A DNA stretch of 64,000 nucleotides from Cyclobacteriaceae bacterium (GTDB lineage: Bacteria; Bacteroidota; Bacteroidia; Cytophagales; Cyclobacteriaceae): the NCBI GenBank assembly GCA_020436085.1, contig JAGQYM010000011.1:32665-96664 (forward strand), written 5' to 3'. Below are positions 52,513 to 63,253 of the stretch, piece by piece. The notes under the pieces were generated by a model. It was not told the origin of the DNA, searched no databases, and worked only from the letters and a program-made list of their open reading frames with translations. Numbering within the stretch: position 1 is the first letter of the stretch; every line of letters begins with the position of its first letter. The position numbers were made by a program, and so were the translations under genes.

Positions 52513-53862
52513 ATGAAAAAGAATTTTTATGAAAAATTTACCTACTGGTACCGAAAGTTTCGGGTAGGTAAGTCGCCCCAGATGAATCTTGTTTGGGGAT
52601 TTTTTATTTATACAATTCTTGGCTTTTGTTTACTGTCGATACCACTATTCCACAAGGGTAGTGTAAGCTTGCTTGATAATTTATTTATCTCCACCTCCGC
52701 TATATCGACTACCGGTTTAGTGACCGTCAGTGTTTTTGATTCTTATAATTTCCTTGGCCAGTTTATCGTCATGTCGCTATTCCAATTTGGAGGCATTGGA
52801 TACATGACATTGACTACCTATTATTTATTATTCACAACGAATAGAATCACACGCTGGCACACCAAGGTAATTGGGGCTGAGTTCACATTACCGAATACCA
52901 TACAAACCAACGATTTTATCAAAAGCGTCATCGTATTTACACTCATAATGGAGTTTTTGGGGGCCATTGGGTTCTTTATTGCTTTTACCCGCGAGGGGAT
53001 GGGCTTTTTTCACGCGGTTTGGTTTGCCGTGTTTCATAGCGTGTCAGCGTTCTGCACAGCCGGGTTTGCACTTTTTAACAACAGCTTTGAAGGGTATCAG
53101 GATAACACTTTGATCAATGTAGTTGTGTCTGTACTTGCGATAGCTGGATCCCTTGGCTTTATCGTGATAACCGACTTGTGGTATCGGTTGCGAGGGAAAT
53201 CAAAGGAAATATCATTTACTACAAAAATTGTGTTCTATGGGTTCGTAATTCTTTTAGCCTTTGGGACCTGCTTGATTTATGGAACCGAACCGCATGTATT
53301 GGAAGGAGATCATGCCATGATGAAATCGTTTTTCCAGGCCATGACAGCCATGACCACTGTTGGGTTCAATACCATATCTATGAATTCGCTGTCGCTGCCC
53401 ACCCTTTTGCTCGTTGTCTTTCTCATGTACGTTGGAGCTTCTCCATCGGGTACTGCGGGCGGTATGAAGATTACAACTCTTACTGCCATGATCTCTGTAT
53501 TAAAGAGTCGAGTATTCGGTCAGCGTAAGATCACTTTTATGCACAGGGTCATTCCTTTTGAAAGACTTTACGTTGCCACATCTACTTTTATGCTATACAC
53601 TTCTCTCATTTTCCTGTTTACATTTCTTCTGTCCATGAGTGAAAATTTTTCTTTCGACAGGATATTGTTTGAAGTGGCTTCAGCCCTGGGAACGGTTGGC
53701 CTTAGTACAGGAATAACAGCTGACCTCACACCTTTCGGGAAGCTATTGATCATCATACTCATGTTCATCGGACGGGTAGGAGTGCTTACTTTCGGCTTCG
53801 CTTTGCTTCATCGAAAAGACAAGGAAGTAAAGAAGCTATTAGTTGATGATCTTGCGGTCTAA
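52513..53862 (+). CDS. TrkH/KtrB-type potassium uptake channel
   Basis: A 449-aa inner-membrane protein with four M1-P-M2 units. Selectivity-filter-like turns are TTGL (ISTTGLVTV), TAGF (FCTAGFALF), TVGF (MTTVGFNTI) and TVGL (LGTVGLSTG). The short N-terminus and length fit KtrB more than TrkH. The regulatory subunit (KtrA/TrkA) is not beside it. Potassium uptake is relevant because an osmolyte pathway is present 7 kb downstream, although no direct link can be shown. Confidence 0.92.
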   Translation: MKKNFYEKFTYWYRKFRVGKSPQMNLVWGFFIYTILGFCLLSIPLFHKGSVSLLDNLFISTSAISTTGLVTVSVFDSYNFLGQFIVMSLFQFGGIGYMTLTTYYLLFTTNRITRWHTKVIGAEFTLPNTIQTNDFIKSVIVFTLIMEFLGAIGFFIAFTREGMGFFHAVWFAVFHSVSAFCTAGFALFNNSFEGYQDNTLINVVVSVLAIAGSLGFIVITDLWYRLRGKSKEISFTTKIVFYGFVILLAFGTCLIYGTEPHVLEGDHAMMKSFFQAMTAMTTVGFNTISMNSLSLPTLLLVVFLMYVGASPSGTAGGMKITTLTAMISVLKSRVFGQRKITFMHRVIPFERLYVATSTFMLYTSLIFLFTFLLSMSENFSFDRILFEVASALGTVGLSTGITADLTPFGKLLIIILMFIGRVGVLTFGFALLHRKDKEVKKLLVDDLAV

Positions 53863-54013
53863 ACAAGCTGCCCTGATTTGCCTTTAAGCTCATCAATGAT
53901 CTTTTATTGCTTTATCGTTTGGTATAGAAAATGTGCGTATTCGCATAAATATTGATTAAGGTGATAGCTCAAAGAATTAGATACTCGTACCCTAAGGGAG
54001 ATATTTACTTGAT

Positions 54014-54472
54014 ATGAAAATAACAATCTACCTGTTGGCGCTTACGGTGATCGTTCAAGCCTGTCTTCCGCGCGAGGATGGAAAGCAAAATTTGGTATCC
54101 GATAAGGACATCGAATTGCTTCGTTACCTGAAAGAGGTGGAGTGGGCGAAGGCTTATCGTGAGCAGGACACCGTGCTCCTCGATCGTATTCTTGGTGATG
54201 ACTTTCAAATGATCGATGACGGAGGGGTGTGGTCGAACAAAGAAGGAGAGCTGGAATGGATAAGACACAACGCTATGGTCAATGATACTTTCTACTATGA
54301 GATCAAAAGGCTAGACGTGTTAGACAATGGCACCGCCATGGTCTGTGGCACTGGCCATATTTGGTCTGATTCAATTGAGACGGTGTATCAATCAAGTAAC
54401 GTGCTTGTGAAGCGAGATGGCATTTGGAAGGCGATAAGCTCCCATGTTTCCGGAGTGAAACAAGTGGAATAG
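54014..54472 (+). CDS. SnoaL/DUF4440-like lipoprotein
   Basis: A 152-aa protein with lipobox (VQAC, Cys17) and a DUF4440 cystatin-like fold: EVEWAKAYREQDTVLLDRILGDDFQMIDDGGVWSNKEGELEW, then TAMVCGTGHIW and VLVKRDGIWKAISSH. These NTF2-like proteins bind small ligands or act as simple enzymes; no active site is obvious. The gene is followed by tRNA-Val on the other strand. Confidence 0.85.
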   Translation: MKITIYLLALTVIVQACLPREDGKQNLVSDKDIELLRYLKEVEWAKAYREQDTVLLDRILGDDFQMIDDGGVWSNKEGELEWIRHNAMVNDTFYYEIKRLDVLDNGTAMVCGTGHIWSDSIETVYQSSNVLVKRDGIWKAISSHVSGVKQVE

Positions 54473-54485
54473 CCTGAGATGGTAG

Positions 54486-54563
54486 TGGTGGGATGTACTG
54501 GATTCGAACCAGTGACCTCTTGCCTGTCAAGCAAGCGCTCTAAACCAGCTGAGCTAACACCCC
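54486..54563 (-). tRNA. tRNA-Val (anticodon GAC)
   Basis: On the minus strand the sequence folds as a full cloverleaf: acceptor GGGGTGT with ACATCCC, D arm GCTC...GAGC, anticodon stem CTTGC/GCAAG with loop TTGACAG (anticodon GAC), and T arm ACTGG-TTCGAAT-CCAGT. The CCA end is encoded (54486-54488 on the plus strand as TGG). Confidence 0.95.
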
Positions 54564-54575
54564 ATGATGAGCATC

Positions 54576-56228
<1,653 letters not shown>

Positions 56229-56346
56229 CTAGACAATTAGCAGGGTGCACCTCCAAAATACCCAATGGCCCAAAGGCTGAGCTTCGTACCATTTGAGTTG
56301 TTCTATTAGCGCGCCTTTACTACTATTATCATTCTAACCCAGCACC

Positions 56347-57981
56347 ATGAAAAAAGTTGTCATCATTCTATTGTTAATGATTCCCGGCATTCAGTCCCAA
56401 GCAACCGACACCTATCCCAAGAATCCAAACATCGACATCATACACTACTCGTTCTCCCTTACACTGTCCGATCAGGATGATGTCATCCGCGGATTGACCC
56501 GAATCCACTTCGTTAGTAAGAAAGAAGGGATCAACCAGTTGCGATTAGACTTGATCAACAAGACAGCCGAATCAGACGGAAAGGGAATGGAAGTCGAAGG
56601 CGTTTTTGAAAATGGTAGGTCACTGAGCTTCAAGCATGAAAATGATGCGCTCTGGATAACGCTTAGCCCAACACCTGAATTGAATAGCTCTACCACAATA
56701 GAAGTACGGTACAAAGGTGTTCCCGCCACCGGCCTCAAGATCGCCCCAAACAAATACAACGAAAGAACTTTCTTCAGCGACAACTGGCCCAACAAAGCAA
56801 GAAACTGGTTGCCCACTGTCGATCACCCTTATGATAAAGCAACCAGCGAAATGTTGATCACCGCACCCGCACACTATCAGGTAATATCAAACGGACTGCT
56901 GGTAGAGGAAAGCGTTTTAGACAATGGAATGAAACTCACACATTGGAAACAATCCGTGCCCATTGCTACATGGCTCTATGTTTTGGGTGTAGCAAAGTTT
57001 GCCGTGCAGTATGTAGATGATTTTCAGGGCAAGTCAATTCAAACTTGGGTGTATCATCAGGATCGTGATGCCGGATTCTATGACTTTGCCGTGCCAACAA
57101 AAGATGCGATGCAATTCTACACGGAGTATGTCGGCCCCTATGCATATGAAAAGCTCGCCAACGTTCAGTCAAACAGTGTAGGAGGAGGGATGGAAGCCGC
57201 CACAGCAATTTTTTATGACGCAAGATCAGTGACGGGTGAAAGAACAGAGAGATGGCAAAATGTGATCATTCATGAAGTGGCTCACCAATGGTTTGGAAAT
57301 GCAGTCACTGAATACGATTGGGATGATGTGTGGCTCAGTGAAGGTTTCGCGACTTACTTTACTTCACTGTTTATCGAGCATGCTTATGGAAAAGAGAAGT
57401 TTGTTGCTACCATGAAGGACTCGCGGGATAAGGTGTACAATTTTTACAAGGATAACCCCAACTATCGTATCGTTCATGATAATCTGAACGACATGAGTAA
57501 GGTGACCACTATTCAGACCTATCAGAAGGGTGCGTGGATACTTCACATGTTAAGACACAAAATTGGCGATCAGGCATTTCAAAAAGGAATTCAGAGTTAC
57601 TACAAGAAGTATTTCAACAGCAATGCAGTCACTTCAGATTTCATTCGCGAAATGGAGACAGCCTCAGGAGTGGAGCTGGATGATTTTTTCAAGCAGTGGC
57701 TGTATCAGGGAGGCAACATCGAGTTGAAAGGAAACTGGAAATACGATGCCAAGAAAAAGAAAGTGACATTGTCGATTGCTCAGGCACAGAAGAACTATCG
57801 GTTCTCGTTTCCCCTGGAGGTAGCTATCTATAGTGCATCAGGAGACCAATCAAAAATTGAGAAGGTTGACATGACCAACGCCAGCGAAAAATTTGAATTC
57901 GATGTCGCAGATAAACCAGCCCGTATTGATTTTGATCCAAACACCAAACTACTAGCTACCTGGGATGTAAAGGGGCGATGA
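56347..57981 (+). CDS. Secreted M1-family aminopeptidase
   Basis: A 544-aa protein with a signal peptide (residues 1-20). Zinc site: HEVAH (His309, Glu310, His313) with Glu332 in WLSEGFA. The substrate-binding motif is GGGMEAA, where most aminopeptidases have G-x-M-E-N, so the Asn is replaced by Ala. N-terminal beta domain about residues 25-190, catalytic domain about 195-440, then a short C-terminal part, as in cold-active and short bacterial M1 enzymes. It likely trims N-terminal residues in the periplasm or outside the cell. The 3' end is 10 bp from a convergent gene. Confidence 0.92.
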   Translation: MKKVVIILLLMIPGIQSQATDTYPKNPNIDIIHYSFSLTLSDQDDVIRGLTRIHFVSKKEGINQLRLDLINKTAESDGKGMEVEGVFENGRSLSFKHENDALWITLSPTPELNSSTTIEVRYKGVPATGLKIAPNKYNERTFFSDNWPNKARNWLPTVDHPYDKATSEMLITAPAHYQVISNGLLVEESVLDNGMKLTHWKQSVPIATWLYVLGVAKFAVQYVDDFQGKSIQTWVYHQDRDAGFYDFAVPTKDAMQFYTEYVGPYAYEKLANVQSNSVGGGMEAATAIFYDARSVTGERTERWQNVIIHEVAHQWFGNAVTEYDWDDVWLSEGFATYFTSLFIEHAYGKEKFVATMKDSRDKVYNFYKDNPNYRIVHDNLNDMSKVTTIQTYQKGAWILHMLRHKIGDQAFQKGIQSYYKKYFNSNAVTSDFIREMETASGVELDDFFKQWLYQGGNIELKGNWKYDAKKKKVTLSIAQAQKNYRFSFPLEVAIYSASGDQSKIEKVDMTNASEKFEFDVADKPARIDFDPNTKLLATWDVKGR

Positions 57982-57991
57982 CTTCGTTTGA

Positions 57992-59677
57992 CTAGTCCGC
58001 AAGCAAAGCCTCTCGCATCAGTGAGGGCGGCATGTTTCCGATCTTCAGCAGTCGTTCGTGAAAATCGCGTAGTGAAAAATCGTTGCCCATTTTCTTTTTG
58101 TATTCATCACGCATTTTCAGGATCTCACTCATACCCATAAAGTATCCGATAAAGTAGCCAGGGCGAGCCGATGACGCATCTACTTCCAGTTGTGCAGCCC
58201 AACGAAGAAAGCCCACCTGATCCGTCATAATGTTAATCGCCTTGTCATAAGTCAATCGGCCGGTGTGCATACCCACATCGTAGATCACCCTTGCGTTTCT
58301 CCAAAGCCTCAGCTGCAACTGTCTCAAATGAATGCGTTCATTGGGAAAGAATCCGGTTTCCTGCATCAGCTGTTCGTTGTAAAGACCCCAGCCCTCACTG
58401 AAAATAGATATACCGTTATCTCGTCTCAACTTCCTGGGATTATGCAATTGATACAACCCTTGCACGTGATGGCCACCATAGGTTTCATGGGGTGCCGTCA
58501 CGATTATAACACCCCAGTCATGTTCCACAAGATATTCGTCCTTTCGCTGCTGATCCCATTGCTCTTCAAATGGATTGATCATCCACTCTGAAGTGAAGAT
58601 GCTGTCTTTGTCCAACCCCTTTGCACTTGAGAAGTTTCCGTAGTAAGATGTCTTGCGCAAGTATTCAACTCTGGGCACTACATATACTCTTTCTGGCCAG
58701 GGGATGGGAATGAGATCGTTTGACTTGATATGTTCACCCGCTTTATCAACCCATTGCTGATGTGCTTCAATCATTTTTTCAGGATCGGGGTATTCTCGCT
58801 TGATCTCGTAGGCCAGTTGCTTCCAATGTTTGTTTGGATCAATCTCCTTTGCCACTTCTACTAGTTCGGACAGCGTGGTATTGAATCTTTCCCATCCAAA
58901 TTTCCAAAGACTATCAGCGTCATAGTCTGCAAGGAATTGGTGCTTGAGCATCTCATTGTAACTGGCCTCACCGATGGCAAATGTTCCTTGTGGCTTGGTG
59001 GGGAGATCATCTTTCAAGAATCGAATAAAAGACTTCAATGAGTCGTATGCGACTGTGTTCAAACTACTAAGGTGAGCCGCATTCTCACCCGCATTGGCAA
59101 TAAACGCTGGCAGTTCAGTTTCAAATAACACTCGTCCATTCTCTGCCATAAACAAACTTAACTCCTGGAACCTTGGCACATATTCTTCAATTTGTTTGGT
59201 TCCATTTTCAAGCTGAATAGGTACTAATTTCAAACGTGTTTCAATTTCCTTGATCTTGTCTTCGACTTTGCCTGGACGATCAATGACATTAGATATCCTT
59301 GTGAACTCCATATATAGCCGTGGATTCTTTTTCCAGGGCTGCATCTTCTCTAGTTCCAATTCTCGACCTGCCAGTATGCTTTGCGCAAACTTCCAGTCGA
59401 TGAGTTCATCATCTGACAATCGTTCAGAACTAATTGACCTTAGTTGTGAGAGCCGTGACTTTGTTTTCTGGAGCTCCTCACCAAAGTGGCTATTGCTCAA
59501 GTCGCTTACCACGGGTCCAATATCATCATCGGATGAAAACTCGTTGATAAATGCATTGAGCTGGTTTATTGCCTCTTCGTCTTTTGCATTTGGTGAGCTA
59601 CACTGAAGAAATGTGCAGGCTGTGATAGCGAGAACAATCTTTTGGCTATTTCGTATTAATGGCTTGACTGTCAACAT
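57992..59677 (-). CDS. DUF885 family putative metallopeptidase lipoprotein
   Basis: A 561-aa protein; the ATG at 59677 gives a lipobox (FLQC, Cys about residue 26), and an upstream ATG at 59716 is the alternative. The DUF885 signature is HETYGGHHVQ (compare HEGYPGHH in relatives) and FSEGWGLYNEQLM, a zinc-metallopeptidase-type pair of motifs. These proteins are placed near gluzincin peptidases and are mostly exported. The gene is divergent from the MarR regulator. Confidence 0.88.
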   Translation of the reverse strand: MLTVKPLIRNSQKIVLAITACTFLQCSSPNAKDEEAINQLNAFINEFSSDDDIGPVVSDLSNSHFGEELQKTKSRLSQLRSISSERLSDDELIDWKFAQSILAGRELELEKMQPWKKNPRLYMEFTRISNVIDRPGKVEDKIKEIETRLKLVPIQLENGTKQIEEYVPRFQELSLFMAENGRVLFETELPAFIANAGENAAHLSSLNTVAYDSLKSFIRFLKDDLPTKPQGTFAIGEASYNEMLKHQFLADYDADSLWKFGWERFNTTLSELVEVAKEIDPNKHWKQLAYEIKREYPDPEKMIEAHQQWVDKAGEHIKSNDLIPIPWPERVYVVPRVEYLRKTSYYGNFSSAKGLDKDSIFTSEWMINPFEEQWDQQRKDEYLVEHDWGVIIVTAPHETYGGHHVQGLYQLHNPRKLRRDNGISIFSEGWGLYNEQLMQETGFFPNERIHLRQLQLRLWRNARVIYDVGMHTGRLTYDKAINIMTDQVGFLRWAAQLEVDASSARPGYFIGYFMGMSEILKMRDEYKKKMGNDFSLRDFHERLLKIGNMPPSLMREALLAD

Positions 59678-59753
59678 CAGGGAGTTTAGGTTTATCAGTA
59701 ATTTAGACACATTCATTGATTTTGAAAATGAATTTTACTGATAGGGTGGAATA

Positions 59754-60242
59754 ATGGAAACACTCGATATTCTAATTGACATACGGAAAATAGTGCGGTC
59801 CATCAACCTGGAATCAAAACGGGTGCAACGGGATTTCGGAATTAGTATACCACAACTTCTATGTCTCGGCCATATTAATAGGGCAGAAGGAAAAGTAGCA
59901 ACGCACAGTGAACTTATGCAATTGCTTAGCCTCAACTCAAGCACCGTCACCGGCATCGTAAATCGCCTGGAGAAAAAGAGACTGCTAAAACGCTTACCGA
60001 AATCAGGAGACAAGAGAGTGACTTACATTGGAATTACCCAAGAGGGGAGTACTATTGTTGAGAAGTCACCGGATATTCTCCACGATCAATTGGCGAAAAA
60101 GATCAAATCGTTGCCTATTGCTACACAACAGAAAGTAAAGGATGCCCTAAGCATTATTGTACAAGCCATGGAGATAGAAAAGATTGATGCGGCTCCTGTA
60201 ATTACCATAAATGAGCCGATCGAGCCCTCGGGTGACGCCTGA
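59754..60242 (+). CDS. MarR-family transcriptional regulator
   Basis: A 162-aa protein with the winged helix of MarR at about residues 35-105: IPQLLCLGHINRAEGKVATHSELMQLLSLNSSTVTGIVNRLEKKRLLKRLPKSGDKRVTYIGITQEG. It probably dimerises through N- and C-terminal helices. It sits 117 bp upstream of kamA and is transcribed in the same direction; a palindrome in that gap is a candidate target. The gene it controls is inferred from position. Confidence 0.92.
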   Translation: METLDILIDIRKIVRSINLESKRVQRDFGISIPQLLCLGHINRAEGKVATHSELMQLLSLNSSTVTGIVNRLEKKRLLKRLPKSGDKRVTYIGITQEGSTIVEKSPDILHDQLAKKIKSLPIATQQKVKDALSIIVQAMEIEKIDAAPVITINEPIEPSGDA

Positions 60243-60265
60243 GAGGTAAATAATGCCGAAATTAC

Positions 60266-60296
60266 TTGAATTTGGCCTTTTTTTACCATATGTTTG
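60266..60296 (+). promoter_or_regulatory. Promoter of kamA operon (TTG, 20 nt, TATGTTTG)
   Basis: A -33 TTG (60266-60268), a 20-nt spacer, and an exact -7 TAnnTTTG (TATGTTTG, 60289-60296). This is the best Bacteroidota promoter in the window. Transcription should start near 60302-60304, giving a leader of about 57 nt before the ATG at 60360. Confidence 0.65.
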
Positions 60297-60298
60297 CA

Positions 60299-60318
60299 AT
60301 GTGTTCTATAGAACATAT
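60299..60318 (+). promoter_or_regulatory. 20-bp near-palindrome, candidate MarR operator
   Basis: ATGTGTTCTATAGAACATAT is palindromic but for one pair, with a perfect 14-bp core (60302-60315, TGTTCTATAGAACA). It covers the predicted transcription start just after the -7 element, the classic place for repression, and a MarR gene lies directly upstream. Confidence 0.6.
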
Positions 60319-60359
60319 CTCTATTTTTCAATATTTCTTTTCAAGAATCCCTATCAGTA

Positions 60360-61835
60360 ATGAATTATTCTACCGATGAGATTTCGCTTATTCAAGAGGC
60401 GAATAAAGTAGCCGATTTGCCGCCAAAAATAGCTGAAGCCAAGCACCTTGGGGCGCTGGCAGAAATTGATATCCCTGATCCAAACAAAGACGTGGTTTCC
60501 GCAGATGATCTGCAGCACCGCCAGTTTGTCACGGGTGAGTTCTGGAAAAAAATTCCGGCATTCAAGAACATATCAACAGAAGAGTTTCTCGACACGAAAT
60601 GGCAAAACAAAAATACAATCCACAAAATCGCCAAGCTGGAGGAATTTCTTAAGGATCTTACCTCACAAGAGTTTATTAATGATGCCGTGAAGGGAATGGA
60701 TGAGGCTCCGATGAACCTTCGCTTGTCACCGTACATCCTCAGCCTGATCAATTGGGACGATCCCTATATTGATCCCCTTAGAATACAATTTATTCCGTTG
60801 GGCGCTTCACGCGAACCTGATCATCCAAAGTTGACTTTGGATTCACTTAGCGAACAGGATGACTCACCAGTTCCTGGTTTGGTTCATCGCTATTTTGATA
60901 AGGCACTGTTCCTACCTCTTGATGTTTGCCCTGTGTATTGTCGCTTTTGTACCCGAAGCTACGCCATCGGGAGTGACACAGACACAATAGACAAAGTGAG
61001 CTTCAAGCCAGTACCGGATAATTGGAACAAAGCGTTTGCATACATCGCATCTCGTCCGGAGATTGAAGACATCGTTATCTCAGGTGGCGATGCCTATATG
61101 TTGGTGCCCGATCGCATCCGACAAATAGGAGAGGTCTTGCTCGACATACCACATATCCGCAGACTTCGCTTTGCGACAAAAGGGCCTGCAGTGATGCCGA
61201 TGAAAATACTAACTGATACGGCCTGGACGGATGCCCTCGTTGATATGGTAGATCTCGGTCGTAGCAAAAGCAAAGAAGTTGTACTTCATACACACTTTAA
61301 CAGTGCCAACGAGATTACACAGATCACCCGCGATGCCATGGACCTGCTGTTCAAGCGTGGAGTAACGGTACGCAATCAAAGCGTGCTCATTCGCGGAGTT
61401 AACGATACAGCAGAAGAGATGATCCATCTGGTTCGCAAGCTCTCCTACATGAATGTGCAACCTTATTACGTCTATCAGCACGACATGGTGCAGGGTACAG
61501 AGGAGATGCGCACCAGCGTGGCACAAACTGAAGAGGTGGAACGTGCAGTTCGCGGAGTAACAGCAGGATTCAATACTCCTTTGTTTGTAACCGATGCGCC
61601 TGGTGGTGGCGGTAAACGTGACGTTCACAGCTACGATTATTATGATCGCGTGACGGGCATCAGCGTGTACCGAAGCCCAAGTGTGGATGAAAATAAACTT
61701 TATCTCTACTTCGACCCGATTAGTTCTTTGCCCGAGAAAGGCAAGAAGCTATGGGAAGACGAGTCTTTACATGATGATCTGATTAACAATGCGATCAAAG
61801 CATCCGGATTCGCTAACTTGAGTCCGGCCCTGTAA
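60360..61835 (+). CDS. ablA: KamA-family radical SAM lysine 2,3-aminomutase
   Basis: A 491-aa radical SAM enzyme. The cluster motif is Cys190-x3-Cys194-x2-Cys197 (CPVYCRFC). The region RSYAIG, the VISGGDAYML loop and DAPGGGGKRDV near residue 415 match the KamA family, which converts L-lysine to L-beta-lysine using PLP and SAM. The neighbour AblB-like acetyltransferase indicates formation of N-epsilon-acetyl-beta-lysine rather than lysine fermentation. The N-terminal 130 residues are longer than in clostridial enzymes. The symporter gene starts 11 bp later. Confidence 0.88.
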   Translation: MNYSTDEISLIQEANKVADLPPKIAEAKHLGALAEIDIPDPNKDVVSADDLQHRQFVTGEFWKKIPAFKNISTEEFLDTKWQNKNTIHKIAKLEEFLKDLTSQEFINDAVKGMDEAPMNLRLSPYILSLINWDDPYIDPLRIQFIPLGASREPDHPKLTLDSLSEQDDSPVPGLVHRYFDKALFLPLDVCPVYCRFCTRSYAIGSDTDTIDKVSFKPVPDNWNKAFAYIASRPEIEDIVISGGDAYMLVPDRIRQIGEVLLDIPHIRRLRFATKGPAVMPMKILTDTAWTDALVDMVDLGRSKSKEVVLHTHFNSANEITQITRDAMDLLFKRGVTVRNQSVLIRGVNDTAEEMIHLVRKLSYMNVQPYYVYQHDMVQGTEEMRTSVAQTEEVERAVRGVTAGFNTPLFVTDAPGGGGKRDVHSYDYYDRVTGISVYRSPSVDENKLYLYFDPISSLPEKGKKLWEDESLHDDLINNAIKASGFANLSPAL

Positions 61836-61846
61836 ACGAAAGCGCA

Positions 61847-63253
61847 TTGCATCTTATAGACTTCATCATTTTTGCCATCTACTTCCTTGGCGTACTTGGA
61901 GTAGGTGTGTACTTTTTTCTTAAGAACACGGATCACGAAGACTACTTTGTCGGAGGTAGATCCATCTCATCCTTTCACGTGGGCTTGTCCATCGTGGCCA
62001 CAGACGTGGGGGGTGGTTTTTCGATTGGACTCGGAGGCCTTGGTTTTGCCATGGGCATCTCCGGTAGTTGGCTGCTCTTTACAGGCCTTATCGGTGCCTG
62101 GCTTGCAGCAGTGTTTACAGTACCAAAATTGAAAAAGCTAGACATGGAGTCAGGGTATCTAACCTATCCGGATTTTCTCAGAGTAAAATATGGTGAAAAG
62201 GTAGCCATGTTTGCCGCTATTATCTCCGGTATAGGTTATCTGGGATTCACAGGAGGACAAATACTGGCCGGAGCAAAACTCGCAGCAGGAAGTATCTTCG
62301 TTAACGTAACTGCGTTCGATCCGCTTACACTTTCACTCGTTGTCATAGCCGCAGTGATACTTCTTTACACCGTGCTGGGTGGGATCAAAGCGGTAATTTA
62401 TACGGACACGATTCAGTGGATCGTTCTTCTTTCAGGGCTGATGTTCCTCGGGTTTCCGATTGCCTTATATAAGTTGGGCGGATGGGAATCAGTCAGGGCA
62501 CAGTTGCCGGCCTCACATTTTAGTTTCACGAATGTGTCAGTGACGACCCTGGTCAACTGGGCTTTTACCATAATTCCAATTTGGTTTATCGCGATGACGC
62601 TCTACCAGCGAGTGTACGCAAGCCCAAACGTCAAAGAAGCGAAGCGGGCTTTCTTCATCGCAGGTTTTTTTGAATATCCACTCATGGCATTCGTTGGCGT
62701 GGGATTAGGGATGCTTGCACGCATCGCACACCCCGAAAGTGAAGCGGAGATGGCATTGCCACTCATGCTCAACACAATCCTGCCCGTTGGAGTCTCCGGC
62801 TTTTTGCTGGCCTCTTATTTCTCAGCCGTCATGTCTACCGCTGATAGTTGTTTGATCGCATCTTCAGGAAACCTCACCGGAGACATGATCATCCGGATTT
62901 TTAAACGCAACTGGAGCAGCAAGGCGATTATACGACTATCACAAATCGTCACACTGGTCGTTGGTGTATTGGCGCTTGTACTTGCCAGTAGTTTCCAATC
63001 GGTGCTCGATATTGTTCTGCAGGCGTATGGTTTTATGGTATCAGGGTTGTTGGTGCCAACCCTCGTTGCTTATTTCTCAAAGAAGACTGACGCAGTAGCT
63101 GCAGGAGTGAGTATGGTAGGAGGTGGGAGCTTCACACTGATATCCATCCTTGCAAAAGTGAGTTTGCCGTTTGGGCTTGATCCAACAGTTTATGGATTGA
63201 CCCTCTCTGCATTATTATATCTAATAACTTTTCAAATCAGAAAACATGTTTGA
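61847..63253 (+). CDS. Sodium:solute symporter (SSS family)
   Basis: A 468-aa inner-membrane protein with about 13 TM segments. Family marks: DYFVGGRSISSFHVGLSIVATDVGGGFSIG at the N-terminus and SAVMSTADSCLIASSGNLTGD near residue 325. The start appears to be TTG at 61847, which gives the usual LIDFIIFAIYFLGVLGVG opening; no ATG is suitable. It lies between kamA and ablB with an 8-bp overlap to the latter, so it belongs to the same unit. Likely cargo is an amino acid, betaine or beta-lysine derivative; not proven. Confidence 0.88.
   Translation: MHLIDFIIFAIYFLGVLGVGVYFFLKNTDHEDYFVGGRSISSFHVGLSIVATDVGGGFSIGLGGLGFAMGISGSWLLFTGLIGAWLAAVFTVPKLKKLDMESGYLTYPDFLRVKYGEKVAMFAAIISGIGYLGFTGGQILAGAKLAAGSIFVNVTAFDPLTLSLVVIAAVILLYTVLGGIKAVIYTDTIQWIVLLSGLMFLGFPIALYKLGGWESVRAQLPASHFSFTNVSVTTLVNWAFTIIPIWFIAMTLYQRVYASPNVKEAKRAFFIAGFFEYPLMAFVGVGLGMLARIAHPESEAEMALPLMLNTILPVGVSGFLLASYFSAVMSTADSCLIASSGNLTGDMIIRIFKRNWSSKAIIRLSQIVTLVVGVLALVLASSFQSVLDIVLQAYGFMVSGLLVPTLVAYFSKKTDAVAAGVSMVGGGSFTLISILAKVSLPFGLDPTVYGLTLSALLYLITFQIRKHV

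Noticed and set aside
54486-54563. tRNA-Val as an integration site for a mobile element
   Set aside because: No integrase, no duplicated tRNA 3' end and ordinary genes on both sides.
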